DNA of 64,000 nt from Bradyrhizobium sp. RD5-C2 (GCF_019972155.1 NZ_BOVL01000024.1:62001-126000); one strand, 5' to 3'. Shown: positions 31,888 to 43,800, numbered from the stretch's first letter. Notes: a model not told the origin generated them from the letters alone. Made by a program: numbers and translations.

Positions 31888-32721
31888 TTACTTGGCGGCC
31901 GGGTTGGCCGGAGCCGGCGCAGCGCCACCGCCCGCGCCTTCCAGCTTCTTGCGCTGTTCTTCGGCGCGCTTCTGCAACTCTTCCTGCAGCTTCTTCGAGT
32001 TTTCCTCGAACACCTTCGGATCGGTCGGCGGGCCGTCATAGGCCTTGGCGAATTCGGTGTTGAGCGGCAGCGGCAGCGTCAGCGGCGCGCCGTTCGAATT
32101 GATCGCCTGGACCACGAGGTTCTGGCCCTTCTTCATGTTGGCGATCAGCTCGGGGGTTGCTTCATAATCGGACATGCAGCCGTTCTGGAAGCAGATCACA
32201 TAGGGCGCCTGCTGCGGCGGGTTGCTGTCGACGATGATGCGGGTGCCGTGAACCAGCTGCATGCCGAGCGGCAGCGTGACGCGCAGGATCTTCTTCGGCT
32301 CGCCTTCCGGCTCGATGATCACGGCGGCGATCACGGGCTGGCCCGACTCGATGCGGCCATCCTTGCCGGTGAAGCAAACCTGCTTGGCGTTGGCTTCCTG
32401 GCCCTTCAGGCAGAACTTGGTCCAGGGGGCGTAGATGAGCTGGATCTGCTGATCCTGGGGCGGCTGGGCTGCCGCGGCGGGCGCCTGACCTGCGGCCGGG
32501 GCCTGTGCCTGGGGCGCCGCCTGGGCTGCCGGAGCCGGCGCCTTCGGAGCTGCCTTGGGTGCCGCCTTGGGCGCGGCCTTCGGTGCCGCAGGCGCCGGCG
32601 CTGCCGGCTGCTGGGCCTGAGCGGCAGGAACCAGGAGCGCTGCAGAGAATGCCGTCGCCGCCATCAGGGCAACAATTCGCCCATGCGGCCGGACCGGGGC
32701 GGCCAAGATACGGAAATTCAT
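31888..32721 (-). CDS. Invasion-associated locus B (IalB) family protein
   Basis: This 277-residue secreted protein starts at the ATG at 32721 (MNFRILAAPVRPHGRIVALM) with AAAGGG upstream and a signal peptide ending near PAAQAQ. A Lys-Ala-Pro-rich stretch with AAPK repeats (residues about 35-85) precedes the IalB domain: YAPWTKFCLKGQEANAKQVCFTGKDGR, LPLGMQLVHGTRIIVD and PYVICFQNGCMSDYEAT. The C-terminus is a charged helix (EENSKKLQEELQKRAEEQRKK). IalB was named in Bartonella for erythrocyte entry, but homologues are general envelope proteins in Hyphomicrobiales. Confidence 0.87.
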   Translation of the reverse strand: MNFRILAAPVRPHGRIVALMAATAFSAALLVPAAQAQQPAAPAPAAPKAAPKAAPKAAPKAPAPAAQAAPQAQAPAAGQAPAAAAQPPQDQQIQLIYAPWTKFCLKGQEANAKQVCFTGKDGRIESGQPVIAAVIIEPEGEPKKILRVTLPLGMQLVHGTRIIVDSNPPQQAPYVICFQNGCMSDYEATPELIANMKKGQNLVVQAINSNGAPLTLPLPLNTEFAKAYDGPPTDPKVFEENSKKLQEELQKRAEEQRKKLEGAGGGAAPAPANPAAK

Positions 32722-32880
32722 TGCGGAAAACCCTTTCTGAACGGCAGCGCCCGAAACCGCTGCAGGCGCCGACACATAGCCGTTTGGGCGGCTGTCTCCT
32801 AGTCAATTGAGGCGGATACGTGACAGGCGTTCCCGCCTTCGAATTGCACGCCTTCAATACAGCGGCGCGCGGAAAGATCA

Positions 32881-34842
32881 ATGCCGACAAGCGCATTTGC
32901 GCACCTGTCACGGCGAGTTTTGCCGCCCTGTGATAAACCTTCCGATGTGACGTTTCGCGAATCAAATCCGGCGCCTCATGGACGTGTTCCCGGTCACGTT
33001 TGGCGCACCGCGTCGGCCGCCATCTGGCTCGTCCTGGCGTCCATTCTGGGTTTCCTGACGAGCGCGGTTGCCCCTGTGGCCGCCAGTGAGAGCCACGCCA
33101 TCGCGATGCATGGCGCGCCCGCGCTGCCTGCCGACTTCAGCCACCTGCCCTACGCCAATCCTGACGCCCCCAAGGGGGGCCGTCTGGTCCTGAGCCCCCG
33201 GGAGGGCACCTTCGACAGCCTCAATCCCCTGATTGTCAGGGGTCTCGCCGTGCAGCAGCTCCGGGGCTACGCCTACGAGCGCGGCTATGTCTACGAAAGC
33301 CTGCTGGTGCGGAACAATGACGAGCCGTTCACGCTGTACGGCCTGCTCGCCCGCAGCGTCGAGACCGACGATGCCAGAAGCTATGTGACATTCCACCTCG
33401 ACCCCCGCGCGCGCTTCTCCGACGGGCACGAGGTCACGGCCGACGACGTTGTGTTTTCGCTCGAGCTGCTGCGCGATCACGGCCGCCCGCTGCATCACCA
33501 GTATTATTCGAAAGTCGCAAAGGCCGAGGTGCTCGACCCGCTCACGGTGCGGTTCGATTTCGGCGGCGTTGCGGACCGCGAATTGCCGCTGATCCTCGGG
33601 CTGATGCCGATCCTGCCGCGCCATGCCACCGACGTCTCCAAGTTTGAAGAGACCACCTTGGCGCCGCCGATCGGCACCGGCCCGTACCGCGTGACGGCGG
33701 TCAAGCCCGGCAGCAGCGTGACCTTCACCCGCAATCCGGATTACTGGGGGCGCGACCTGCCGGTGAACCGCGGGCTCTGGAATTTCGACGAGATCAGGCT
33801 CGATTACTATCGCGACGCCAACGGCCAGTTCGAGGCGTTCAAGCGCGGCCTCTATGACTTCAGGACCGAGCCCGAACCGCTCCGCTGGCATGACGGCTAC
33901 GACTTCCCCGCCGCGAAAAGCGGCGAGGTGATCCGCGACACCATCAAGATCGGCACGCCCGATCCGTCGGAATTCCTGGTGTTCAACACCAGGCGGCCGA
34001 AGTTCGCCGACGTCAGAGTGCGCCAGGCGCTGCTGATGCTGTTCGATTTCGAATGGATCAACCGCAATTACTATTTTGGACTCTACTCGCGCGCCGGCGG
34101 TTACTTCGCCGGCTCGGACCTGTCCGCCTATGGCCGCCCCGCCGATGACCGCGAGCGCGAGCTCCTCAAGCCGTATCTGTCGCATATCGCACCCGACATT
34201 CTCGAGGGCCGCTATCGCCTCCCCGAGACCGACGGCTCAGGCCGCGACCGCACCATCCTTCGCGACGCGCTTAAACTCCTGTCGGAGGCGGGCTACGCGC
34301 TCGACGGCACGGTGCTGAAGCAGCGCGCGACCGGGACGCCGCTCCGGATCGAGCTTCTGGTGACGACACGCGAGCATGAGCGGATCGCCCTCGCCTATCA
34401 GCGCGACCTGAAGCGGGCCGGCATCGACGCCGCGGTCCGGGTGGTCGACGCGGTGCAGTTCGAGCAGCGCCGTGTCGCCTATGATTTCGACATGATCCCC
34501 ATTCGCTGGGACCAGTCGCTGTCGCCGGGCAACGAGCAGTGGTTCTACTGGGGCAGCCAGGCCGCCGACGTGCCAGGCACCCGCAACTACATGGGCGCCA
34601 GGGATCCGGCCATCGACGCCATGATCGCCGCGCTGCTCGCGGCGCGGGAGCGGCCGGCCTTCGTCTCGGCGGTGCGGGCGCTGGACCGGACCCTGATGTC
34701 CGGCTTCTACGCTATCCCCCTATTTAACTTGGGAGAGCAATGGATCGCGCGCTGGAATCGGATAGAACGGCCTTCGGCCACGGCGTTGACGGGCTACCTG
34801 CCGGAGACCTGGTGGCAGAAGCCCGGCGCGCAATCCAATTGA
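32881..34842 (+). CDS. Peptide-type ABC substrate-binding protein (YejA-like)
   Basis: This family-5 solute-binding protein of up to 653 residues carries a signal sequence (AAIWLVLASILGFLTSAVAPVAASES) and the SBP5 core: YANPDAPKGGRLVLSPREGTFDSLNP, FHLDPRARFSDGHEVTADDVVFSLELL, PPIGTGPYRVTAVKPG and QALLMLFDFEWINRNYYFGLY. The FDSLNP and NRNYYFGLY segments match YejA, which binds oligopeptides for the YejBEF transporter. No permease genes are next to it, so partners must be elsewhere. The start is uncertain: ATG at 32881 or GTG at 32947 would shorten the long N-terminus. Confidence 0.85.
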   Translation: MPTSAFAHLSRRVLPPCDKPSDVTFRESNPAPHGRVPGHVWRTASAAIWLVLASILGFLTSAVAPVAASESHAIAMHGAPALPADFSHLPYANPDAPKGGRLVLSPREGTFDSLNPLIVRGLAVQQLRGYAYERGYVYESLLVRNNDEPFTLYGLLARSVETDDARSYVTFHLDPRARFSDGHEVTADDVVFSLELLRDHGRPLHHQYYSKVAKAEVLDPLTVRFDFGGVADRELPLILGLMPILPRHATDVSKFEETTLAPPIGTGPYRVTAVKPGSSVTFTRNPDYWGRDLPVNRGLWNFDEIRLDYYRDANGQFEAFKRGLYDFRTEPEPLRWHDGYDFPAAKSGEVIRDTIKIGTPDPSEFLVFNTRRPKFADVRVRQALLMLFDFEWINRNYYFGLYSRAGGYFAGSDLSAYGRPADDRERELLKPYLSHIAPDILEGRYRLPETDGSGRDRTILRDALKLLSEAGYALDGTVLKQRATGTPLRIELLVTTREHERIALAYQRDLKRAGIDAAVRVVDAVQFEQRRVAYDFDMIPIRWDQSLSPGNEQWFYWGSQAADVPGTRNYMGARDPAIDAMIAALLAARERPAFVSAVRALDRTLMSGFYAIPLFNLGEQWIARWNRIERPSATALTGYLPETWWQKPGAQSN

Positions 34843-34885
34843 GCTGCCAAGTTGAGCGACCAAGTGATTTGCGACCCGACGCGGC

Positions 34886-36439
34886 ATGGACCGGTCTGAT
34901 CGAAGCGATGCAACCGACGTTGAACCTGTGAACCAGTCGATCACCTCGCCCACGCTCGATACGCTGTTCAAGCGCACTTTGGCGCGGCAACCCGAGGCGC
35001 TGGCGCTGGTCGACCCGATCAACAAGCAGCGCATCACCGGACAGACCTGCAAGCGCCTGACCTATGCTCAGGCCGACCGCGCGATCTCGGCGATTGCCGC
35101 CCACTTCGTCGAGAGCGGATTGCCGGCCAATACCGTGATCGCGGTTCAGCTTCCCTCGACGATCGAATTCGCCCTGACCGTGCTCGCCGCCCATCGCGTC
35201 GGCCTCGTGGTGGCGCCGTTGCCGCTATTGTGGCGGCAAGCCGAGCTGACGTCCGTCCTCAACCGCACCGCGGCGCGGGCGATCGTCACCTGCGGCAGGA
35301 TCGACGGCGTCTCCTACGCAGACATCGCCATGAACGCCGCGGCGGAAGCTTTTTCGATCCGCCATGTCTGCGGGTTCGGCGCCGATCTGCCCGAAGGCAT
35401 GGCGTCGCTCGATGACGCGATCCTGCAGGACTCGCGGACCGCGCGCCCGATGATCCAGGACGGCCGCAAGGCGGCGCTGATTTCCTTCGACGTCACCAGC
35501 GAGGGTTTTCGTCCGGTGCCGCGCGCGCATTTCGGCCTGATCGCCGGCGGGCTCGCGATGTCGCTGGAGAGCGACCTGGCCCAGGGCGCGACCATTATGT
35601 CGGCGTTCGCGCCGATGTCGTTCGCCGGCGTCTGTTCGTCGCTGGTGATCTGGCTGCTGTCGGGCGGAACGCTCGTCATGCATCACCCGTTCGACGAGGA
35701 AGCGTTCGAAACCCAGTTCAACGATCACGGCTGCGACACGCTGATCGCGCCGGCGCAACTCGCGCTGCGGCTCGACGAGTGCGGCCTGTCGGAGCGCCTG
35801 CCCACCCTGCGCAACGCGATCGGCCTCTGGCGGACGCCGGAGCAGGTTGCCTCCAGCGCGCACTGGACGTCGCGGCGGGTGACCTTGACCGACGTCTATC
35901 TGTTCGGCGAGGCCGGGCTGTTCGGCGCCCGCCGCAACGCCGAGGACGGATCGCCGGCCCCGATCAAGCCCGGTCCGCACAGCGCGCCGCGTGAGGCTCC
36001 CGGCGCATCGATCGCCGGCGAGATCCTGCTGACCCCGAAGGGGACGCTCGGCCTGCGTGGCCCGATGGTGCCGGTCGCCGCCTATGCGCCGCCGCCGCCC
36101 CCGGGCGACACCCTGATTGCGCCAGCGCCGCGCGATTACGTCGACACCGAATATGCCGCGCGGGTCGATCGCGCGACCGGCGCCGTCAACATCACCGCCC
36201 CGCCGTCGGGGGTCATGACGGTCGGCGGCTACCGATTCCTCGCCCAGGAGCTACAGGAGTGGTCGCGCCGCCTCGGCCAGGGCGCATTGTTGACGGCACT
36301 GCCCGACCGCCTCAGTGGCCACCGGCTGGCCGGACGGGCCCAGGACAATGCGCGGGCCCGCGACGCCCTGACAGAACTTGGGCTTAACCCCTTGATGGTC
36401 GAAGCATTTCGCGACCGCAGCGGCACCGAAACGCCCTAG
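34886..36439 (+). CDS. AMP-binding (ANL) family protein with degenerate active site
   Basis: This 517-residue protein has the ANL fold: N-terminal LDTLFKRTLARQPEALALVDP, LTYAQADRAISAIAAHF, VIAVQLPSTIEFALTVLAAHRVG, and the mid-region FAPMSFAGVCSSLVIWLLSGGTLVMHHPFD. The ATP-binding P-loop (normally SSGTTGxPK) is replaced by ISFDVTSEGFRPVPRAH, and the catalytic C-terminal lysine region (GK near the end) is not recognisable. It may therefore not form acyl-adenylates. A gene for a degenerate PleD-like protein follows 106 bases later. The start could instead be GTG at 34928. Confidence 0.7.
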   Translation: MDRSDRSDATDVEPVNQSITSPTLDTLFKRTLARQPEALALVDPINKQRITGQTCKRLTYAQADRAISAIAAHFVESGLPANTVIAVQLPSTIEFALTVLAAHRVGLVVAPLPLLWRQAELTSVLNRTAARAIVTCGRIDGVSYADIAMNAAAEAFSIRHVCGFGADLPEGMASLDDAILQDSRTARPMIQDGRKAALISFDVTSEGFRPVPRAHFGLIAGGLAMSLESDLAQGATIMSAFAPMSFAGVCSSLVIWLLSGGTLVMHHPFDEEAFETQFNDHGCDTLIAPAQLALRLDECGLSERLPTLRNAIGLWRTPEQVASSAHWTSRRVTLTDVYLFGEAGLFGARRNAEDGSPAPIKPGPHSAPREAPGASIAGEILLTPKGTLGLRGPMVPVAAYAPPPPPGDTLIAPAPRDYVDTEYAARVDRATGAVNITAPPSGVMTVGGYRFLAQELQEWSRRLGQGALLTALPDRLSGHRLAGRAQDNARARDALTELGLNPLMVEAFRDRSGTETP

Positions 36440-36545
36440 AATCTTATCATTGCGTTAGTCTTAGCATTGTGTTGACGCCGCATTAAGCCATGCCAACTAG
36501 CATCGTAGCCGTTTGCTGATCTGTGCATTGGTTTCGAGCGTTCGA

Positions 36546-37772
36546 ATGTCTCAACAAGGTCCGGTCCTCATCGTATCGGCGTCGGCAAAGCCGCCGTTTG
36601 CCGCGGTCCTCGATGAGACGAAGCTGTTTCCGGTCGTGGTCACCGACTGGAACGAGGTCGGACGCGCCATCGAGCAGGTCAAGCCGGCTGCGATCATCGC
36701 AGCCGCCGAGGGCATCGACTTCGTCGCCCTGTCGGGCCTCGCCAAGCGCGCGGCCGCCCGCGCGCCCTATCTGCCGCTGATCGCGGTCGATCCTGCGACC
36801 ACCCTGCCCGACACCGTCATCGCGTTCTTCCAGCACAAGGGCATGCCGGATCGCCTGGTCGCCCGGCTCAACGCGTCCTTACGCGTTCGCGCCCTGCATG
36901 CGACCGTGATGCGCCGCCTGGTGCCGCCGGCGCCGATCGCAATGTCCGATATCGATCCGGTCGGAGAGGCCACCGCGCTCCTGATCGGCCGCGGCGGCGC
37001 CTACCCGGCCCTGTCGGTCGCGCTCGGCGAACGTGCCGGCGTGGTCGGTGCGCTGAGCATCGAGGCGGCCGCAAAACATCTCTCCAACCGTGACATCGAC
37101 GGCATCGTGCTGGCCGAGGGTTTCACCCCGCGCGTGATGGATGCGTTCCTGACGGTGCTGACCGAGGATGTCCGCTTCCGTCCGTTGCCGGTGATCGTCG
37201 CCTCCGGCGAGCTGACGCCGCGTTACGAGCTGCCCAATCTCGAGATCGTCACGGCCGGGCCGACACGCGTCGGCGACATGGTGTTGCCGATGATCCGCCA
37301 GCATGCCTTCGAGGCGCGGCTCGGCCGCATGCTCAAGGCAATCGACGCCAAGGGCCTGATCGATCCCCGCACCGGCCTGCTCACCAAGGCCGCGTTCGAG
37401 CGCGACTTCGCAACCGCCGTCTACCAGACCGCCGAGCGCGGCGGCGCGCTCTCGGTGGCGCGTTTCACCTTCGACAACACGCAGCCGCGCGCGCAATTCG
37501 ACGGCGCGCGGATCATCAGCCGGCTGATGCGCCAGGCCGATTTCGGCGCCGTGCACGACGACCGGTCGCTCGTCGTGGCGTTCGCCGGGACCGACATGCG
37601 CAACGCCCAGGCAATTACGCGGCGATTGGCAAGCGTGATGCGCCACACCCAGAACGGCCGCCGCGACAGCAGGGCCGAGCCCGCCGTCAGCATCGCAACG
37701 CTGCTGCCGGGCGATTCCGCGATGTCGCTGCTGGGACGATTGTTCGGGACGCCGGAGCGCGCGGCGTCGTAA
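36546..37772 (+). CDS. Degenerate PleD-like protein with non-canonical GGDEF domain
   Basis: This 408-residue cytoplasmic protein resembles a PleD-type response regulator that lost its key residues. Residues about 5-80 and 130-250 look like receiver folds (PVLIVSASAKPPFAAVLDE, DIDGIVLAEGFTPRVMDAF), lacking clear phospho-acceptor surroundings. From about residue 280, GLIDPRTGLLTKAAFERDFATA matches the beginning of GGDEF domains, but the GGDEF signature position reads HDDRSLV. Catalysis is therefore unlikely, though nucleotide or protein binding could persist. It follows the degenerate ANL gene and may work with it. Confidence 0.6.
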   Translation: MSQQGPVLIVSASAKPPFAAVLDETKLFPVVVTDWNEVGRAIEQVKPAAIIAAAEGIDFVALSGLAKRAAARAPYLPLIAVDPATTLPDTVIAFFQHKGMPDRLVARLNASLRVRALHATVMRRLVPPAPIAMSDIDPVGEATALLIGRGGAYPALSVALGERAGVVGALSIEAAAKHLSNRDIDGIVLAEGFTPRVMDAFLTVLTEDVRFRPLPVIVASGELTPRYELPNLEIVTAGPTRVGDMVLPMIRQHAFEARLGRMLKAIDAKGLIDPRTGLLTKAAFERDFATAVYQTAERGGALSVARFTFDNTQPRAQFDGARIISRLMRQADFGAVHDDRSLVVAFAGTDMRNAQAITRRLASVMRHTQNGRRDSRAEPAVSIATLLPGDSAMSLLGRLFGTPERAAS

Positions 37773-37880
37773 TCAAGCTCTATGCCGCTTTTCAGTTGCT
37801 GCAATCGCTGCGCAGGCAGCGTCGGCAGCAGGCGAAGCCACCTTATCTTGGTGGCTCCGTATGCCTCTCATCCTCAAGCC

Positions 37881-40800
37881 TCACGCATGCTGTGGCTGCG
37901 CCAGCTGGCTGACCTGCGTCGCCGGCGGATCGACAACCAGGGTCCCGCCATGGCCATCACTCGAGGTCGTGAAGGTCGAGGCCATGTAGTTGCCCAGCAG
38001 CATGATACTCGCCGTGACGGTGCCGTCCGTCACCGTGAGCGTTCCGCTCGCTGCGTTTCCGCTGATGCTCGGCGTGTGAACGCTCGCGAAATTGATGTTC
38101 GCGAAATCGATCGCATCCGAACCGGTCATCCCGGCGACGGTCCCGCCAAAGCTCGCGGAATTGTCGAGCTTCAGCGTCCCTGTCGAGCCCTGGAATGCGA
38201 CGGTGGCGCTCGACGCTCCCGGCAATTCCAGGGTGGCGCCCGCAGCGATGTTGGCGCTGCCGGAGCTCTCGCCGGTCGCGTTGAAAGACTGCCAGGCCCC
38301 CCACGCGATGCCGTCATACGCACGGATCCAGAGCTGGTCGGTACCAGAGCCGGCCTGATAGGTCGTCTGCGAGAGTTGCGCCGCGGTGATGTCGATCTCG
38401 GTATTCGCGGCCTGCGATGTGCCGTTGATGCTCCAGTGCCCGTTCGAGTTGGAATCCCACAGCGCATATTTCGTGATGGTATCGCCGTCAGCGTCCGTGG
38501 CGCCGAACAGGCTCGATGCGGCGAACGTCTGCCCCGAGACCGTCACGACGTTGGCGACCGAGACGGTCGGCGCCTGGTTGGTGGCGGTGGCCGTGAACGC
38601 TGTCCACGTACTCCACTCGCTGCCGTCATTGGCCCGCACATAGAGCGTATCCGACGGCGAGCTGCCGGGGCCGAACACGTAGCTCACCTGCGAGAGATTC
38701 GCCGCCGAGACATCGATCTCGGTGTTGGCGGCCTGTGCGACACCATTCACCACAAAGTGGCCATTGCCGCCGGTGTCCCAGAACGCATACTGGGTGATCG
38801 GATCGTGCTCGGCATCCGAGGTCGTGAACAGGGTCGAGGCCGCCACCGAATGGTCGTGAACTCCACTGACGTTCGATGCCGTCACGACCGGAGCCGTGTC
38901 GGGGCCCGGCGTTGCCGTGAATGCAACCCACGCGCCCCACTCGCTGCCGTCATTGGCCCGCACATAAAGCGTATCTGATGTCGAGTTGCCGGGGCCGAAC
39001 ACGTAGCTCACCTGCGACAGGTTCGCCGCCGCAACATCGATCTCGGTGTTGGCGGCCTGCGCGACACCATTCACCACCCAGTGGCCGTTGCCCCCGGTGT
39101 CCCAGAACGCGTACTGCATGATCGGATCGCTCTCGGGGTCCGAGGTCGCGAACAGGCTCGAGGCGAGCACCGATGTCTCGCCGTGGACCGCGGCCACGTT
39201 CGATGCCGTCACGACCGGAGGATCATCGATCCCCGGGGTTGCCGTGAACGCGGTCCAGGCGCCCCACATGCTGCCGTCATTGGCGCGCACATAAAGCGTA
39301 TCTGATGTCGAGTTGCCGGGGCCGAACACATAGCTCACCTGCGACAGGTTCGCCGCGGACACGTCGATCTCGATGTTGGCCGCCTGGGCGACGCCGTTGA
39401 CGACCCAGTGTCCGTTACCTTGCGTGTCCCAGAACGCGTACTGGGTGATCGGATCGCTCTCGGCATCCGTCACCGAGAACAGGCTCGAGGCGAGCGCCGA
39501 GAACTGCCCGTGATTGGCAGTCACGTTTGGTGCCGTCACGACCGGGGCCGTATCGATCCCTGGTGTCGCCGTGAACGCGGCCCAGGCGCTCCACAGCGAT
39601 CCGGCGTCCTTCGCCCGCACGTAAAGCGTATCGGGCGCCGAGCCGCCGGGACCGAACACGTAGCTCACCTGCGACAGGTTTGCCGCGGACACATCGATCT
39701 CGGCGTTGGCCGCCTGGGCGACGCCATTGACCACCCAGTGACCGTTGCCGCCGGTGTCCCAGAACGCATACTGCGTGATCGGATCGCTCTCGGGGTCCGA
39801 GGTCGTGAACAGGCTCGAGGCGAGCGCCGAGAACTGCCCGTGATTGGCGGTCACGTTCGGTGCCGTCACGACCGGAGGATCATCGATCCCCGGGGTTGCC
39901 GTGAACGCGGCCCAGGTGCTCCACTTCTGTCCGTCGTTCGCTCGTACGTAGAGCGTATCTGGCGTCGAGCCCCCGGGGCCGAACACGTAGCTCACCTGCG
40001 ACAGGTTCGCCGCGGAGACATCGATCTCGACATTGGCCGCCTGGGCGACACCATTGACCACCCAGTGACCGTTGCCGCCGGTGTCCCAGAACCCGTACTG
40101 GGTGATCGGATCGTTCTCCGCGTCCGTGACCGAGAACAGGCTCGAGGCGAGCGCCGACGTCTCACCATGAGTCGCGGTCACGTTCGGTGCCGTCACCACC
40201 GGAGCCGTATCGGGGCCCGGCGCCGCCGTGAACGCAGTCCAGCCTCCCCACAGCATCCCGTCATTGGCCCGCACGTAGAGCGTATCCGACGGCGAGCCGC
40301 CGGGGCCGAAGACGTAGCTCACCTGCGACAGGTTCGCGGCGGCAACATCGATCTCGGTGTTGGCCGCTTGGGCGACACCATTCACCACCCAGTGGCCGTT
40401 GCCGCCGGTGTCCCAGAACGCATACTGCGTGATCGTATCGTGCTCGGCATCCGAGGTCGTGAATAGACTCGAGGCGAGAGCTGACGCCTGCCCGTGATTG
40501 GCGGTGACGTTCGGTGCCGTAACAACCGGGGCAGTATCGCTCCCCGGCCCTGCCGTGAACGCTTTCCAGGCCCCCCACAACGTTCCGTCGTTCGCCCTGA
40601 TGAACAGCGTATCAGGGGCTGATCCTGGCGGCCCGAACACGTAGGTCAACTGCGACAACTGCGCCGCGGGAATATCGATCTCGGTGTTGGCAGGCAGAGC
40701 CGCGCCGTTCAACGCCCAGTGGCCGCTTCCCCCGGTGTCCCAGAGGGCGTACTCGGTGATCGTGTCGTGATCCGGATCGGTCACCGTGAACAGGCTGGAT

Positions 40801-43800
40801 GCGGCAACCGACGTCTGACCATGCGCCCCGGTCACGTTGACTGCGTTCACGGTCGGCGCGGTGTCCACAAATCCCGTTGCTGCAAATTGGGTCCAGCCGC
40901 CCCAAACCGTACCGTCATTGGCTCGGACGTAGAGCGTATCGGCCGGAGAGCCGCTTGGACCAAAGACGTAGCTCACCTGCGACAGGTTCGCCGCCGCAAC
41001 ATCGATCTCGGCATTGGTGGCCTGGACGACGCCGTTGATGGCCCAGTGGCCGTTACCTTGGGTGTCCCAGAACGCGTATTGGGTGATGGGATCGCCATCG
41101 GCGTCCGACACCGTAAACAGGCTGGACGCCGCCACAGAGGTCTGGCCGACCGTTGCCTGTACATTGGGCGCTGACGTGACCGGTGCGATATCGGCTCGCG
41201 TCGTGACCAGCGTGCCGGTGCCGGAATCCGTGCTGACGCTGAACCGCACGCCAGGCGTCTGATCAAGCTGCAGATCGTAGGAGGTCCCCCCCTCCGTGAC
41301 CTGCAGGACATTGCCTGCGAGCAAGGTCACCGAGCCGCCGGATGAGAACGTCACCCCGGCCAGATCGATGCTGTCGCCCAGCACCAGCCCGCTGATGGTC
41401 GTCGTCGGCATCGAGGTGCTGTCGATCTTGAGCTGCCCGCCGGACCCGCTGAAGGTGATGCCGCCGCTCGCGACGCTGCCGACCTGCAACTCGACCACGC
41501 CGCCCGAAATCGTCACCGGACCAGTCGACCCGCCGGAGGAAACGACTTCCGCGCCGCCGGCAAACACCGTCACGTTGCTGGTCACTGCGCCAGCCACTTT
41601 GAACGTGCCGCCGCTGGAGACGGAAACATTGTGGGCCGTCGCCCCGGACAGAACATTCAACATGCCGCCGCTGCTGACGGTCGTGTGGTCGATCGCGCCT
41701 CCCGACGACACGTTGACCGTGCCGCCCGAAATCCCGGTTCCGGAGCCGGTCACGCCGGTAACCACACCTCCCGAGAACACGTTCTCGATGCCGCCGGCAA
41801 AGACCGCGACGTTACTCAGGACCGTGCCGCCGACGTTGAAGATGCCGCCGCTCGAGACGGAGATATGGTCCGCGGTCGCGCCGGACGAGACATTCAGGTC
41901 ACCGCCACTGAAGACGGTCGCATATTCGAACGAAGCGCCGGAGAGAACGTCAACCACGCCCGAAATTACGGTCCCCGAACCAGTGACGCCGGTGACGGAG
42001 CCACCCGCAGAGACGATTTCGTGGCCGCCGCTCTGAACGGTGACATTGCTGGTGATCTTGCCCCGCACGTTGAGCGTGCCGGACACGTTGATCATGCTGG
42101 CCGAGCCTCCGGCCAGAACGTTGAGCGTCGCACCGGCTGCGACGAACGTGCCGGTACCGGCCGTGCCGCTGATGGTGCCCTGGATGACGCCGCCGGACGA
42201 GACGTTCTCGATAGCACCGCTCAACACCGCGACCGTATTGGACGTGGTCCCCGTCACGTTGAGAGTGCCGCCCGCCGAGACGGTCGTCCCGGTGGCAAAT
42301 CCACCGGCCAGGACGTCGAGCGTTCCTCCGGATACGAGCGTTCCGCTGGCGGTGCCGCCGCTGCTGACAAATATCGTCGCGCCGCTTGCAACGAAGGCAT
42401 TCGTATCGTTGCCCGCGACCGCTTCCGTGCCGCCGGACGAGACGGCCGTACCCGTGTCGCCGCCGCCCTTGCTGATGGTCAGAAGCCCGCCGCTGCTGAC
42501 GGTGGTGCCGACGGCTGTCCCGCCGGAGGCAACGAACATCGAACCGCCATTGAGCACGGTATCACCGGTGTCGGTTTGGCCGCTCGAAACGGTGTAGGAC
42601 GATCCGCTGCTTACGGTCACAGGGGCGCTTTCGATAACGACTGTGCCGCCATTGCTGGTGACGTTCGTGACACTGGCGCCGGTAATGAGAATCAAGGTGC
42701 CGCCGCTGTCGACGACGACGCCGCTTGCGGTGCCGCCGGACGAAACGACTTCGGTGCCACCGGAGCTGATCACTGTGCTGCTGGCAATGCCGCCCGCCAT
42801 AACGGTCTCGGTACCGCCGGCGCTGATCACGGTGGTCCTGGCGATGCCGCCGGATGAAACGATCTGGGCACCGCCGGAGCTGATCACGGTGCTGCTGGCG
42901 ATGGGGCTGTACACGCCGCCGCCCCACACGATCTGTTCACCGCCCGCGATCAGCGTGGTGGAGATCGCCGTTGCGCTGCCGCAGTATTGGCCTTCGCCGA
43001 CATATTGGATGCTGCCGCTGCCGGTGACCGTCGTGTTGACGGCCGTGCCGGTTTCAACGTAGCCGTACGGCGCAATGTACTGGATTCCACCGTCGGTGAC
43101 GGTGGTATTGCTGGCGTAACCAATACCGGCGGTTCCGAAGGCGGCATAGCCGATGTACTGCGTAGCACCATCGATGATGGTGCTGACCGCGCTGCCGGCG
43201 CCGAGAAATCCAACGATCTGTTCGGAACTGCTTCCCACCACCGTGGTGTTGGACACGACTGCGCTGCCATAGGCGCCAGGGTTGTTATTGTAGTCGTTCG
43301 AGACGTACTGGTATCCTCCGCTCACAACCGTGGTGTTGATCGCGGTGCCGCCATATATGTCCTGCCTACCGCCATTGAGAGTGGTATTGATTGCCGTGCC
43401 GCCGAAAAAGGTCAGACTGCCGCCGCTGGTGACCGTGGTGCTGCTTGCGGTTGAGCCACTGTCAATTGTCAGTCGGCCACCGATGATCGTCGTGCTGATC
43501 GCGGTTCCAACGCCGGTTGTGTAGGAAGGGAGATAGCTGAAGCCGAGGATCGCGTTGCCACCGCTGATCACGGCGCTGATGATGGTGCCGAGAACGTAGA
43601 GCTGCGCGGCACCATTTGAGTCGTTGGATACGGTGTCGCCGAAATCGGTGCCGCCGGAGGACACAACGACGGTGCCGACATCGAGCGTGCTGCTGATATA
43701 CCCACCATTCAGCACGTAGAGCGTGCCGCCGTCCTGGACCGTGTTGCCGCTCTCCGTATCGGACACAGAAACGGTGCTGCCGCTGCCGACGTTCACACCC

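Noticed and set aside
39408..40466. A 352-codon plus-strand frame opposite the repeat protein
   Set aside because: Its translation repeats in step with the antisense gene and is Arg/His-rich, as expected for a shadow frame.
38270..41195. Regular repeats considered as a CRISPR array or satellite DNA
   Set aside because: The period is about 325 bp, there are no short identical repeats with variable spacers, and the repeats keep one open reading frame encoding a conserved 108-residue unit.
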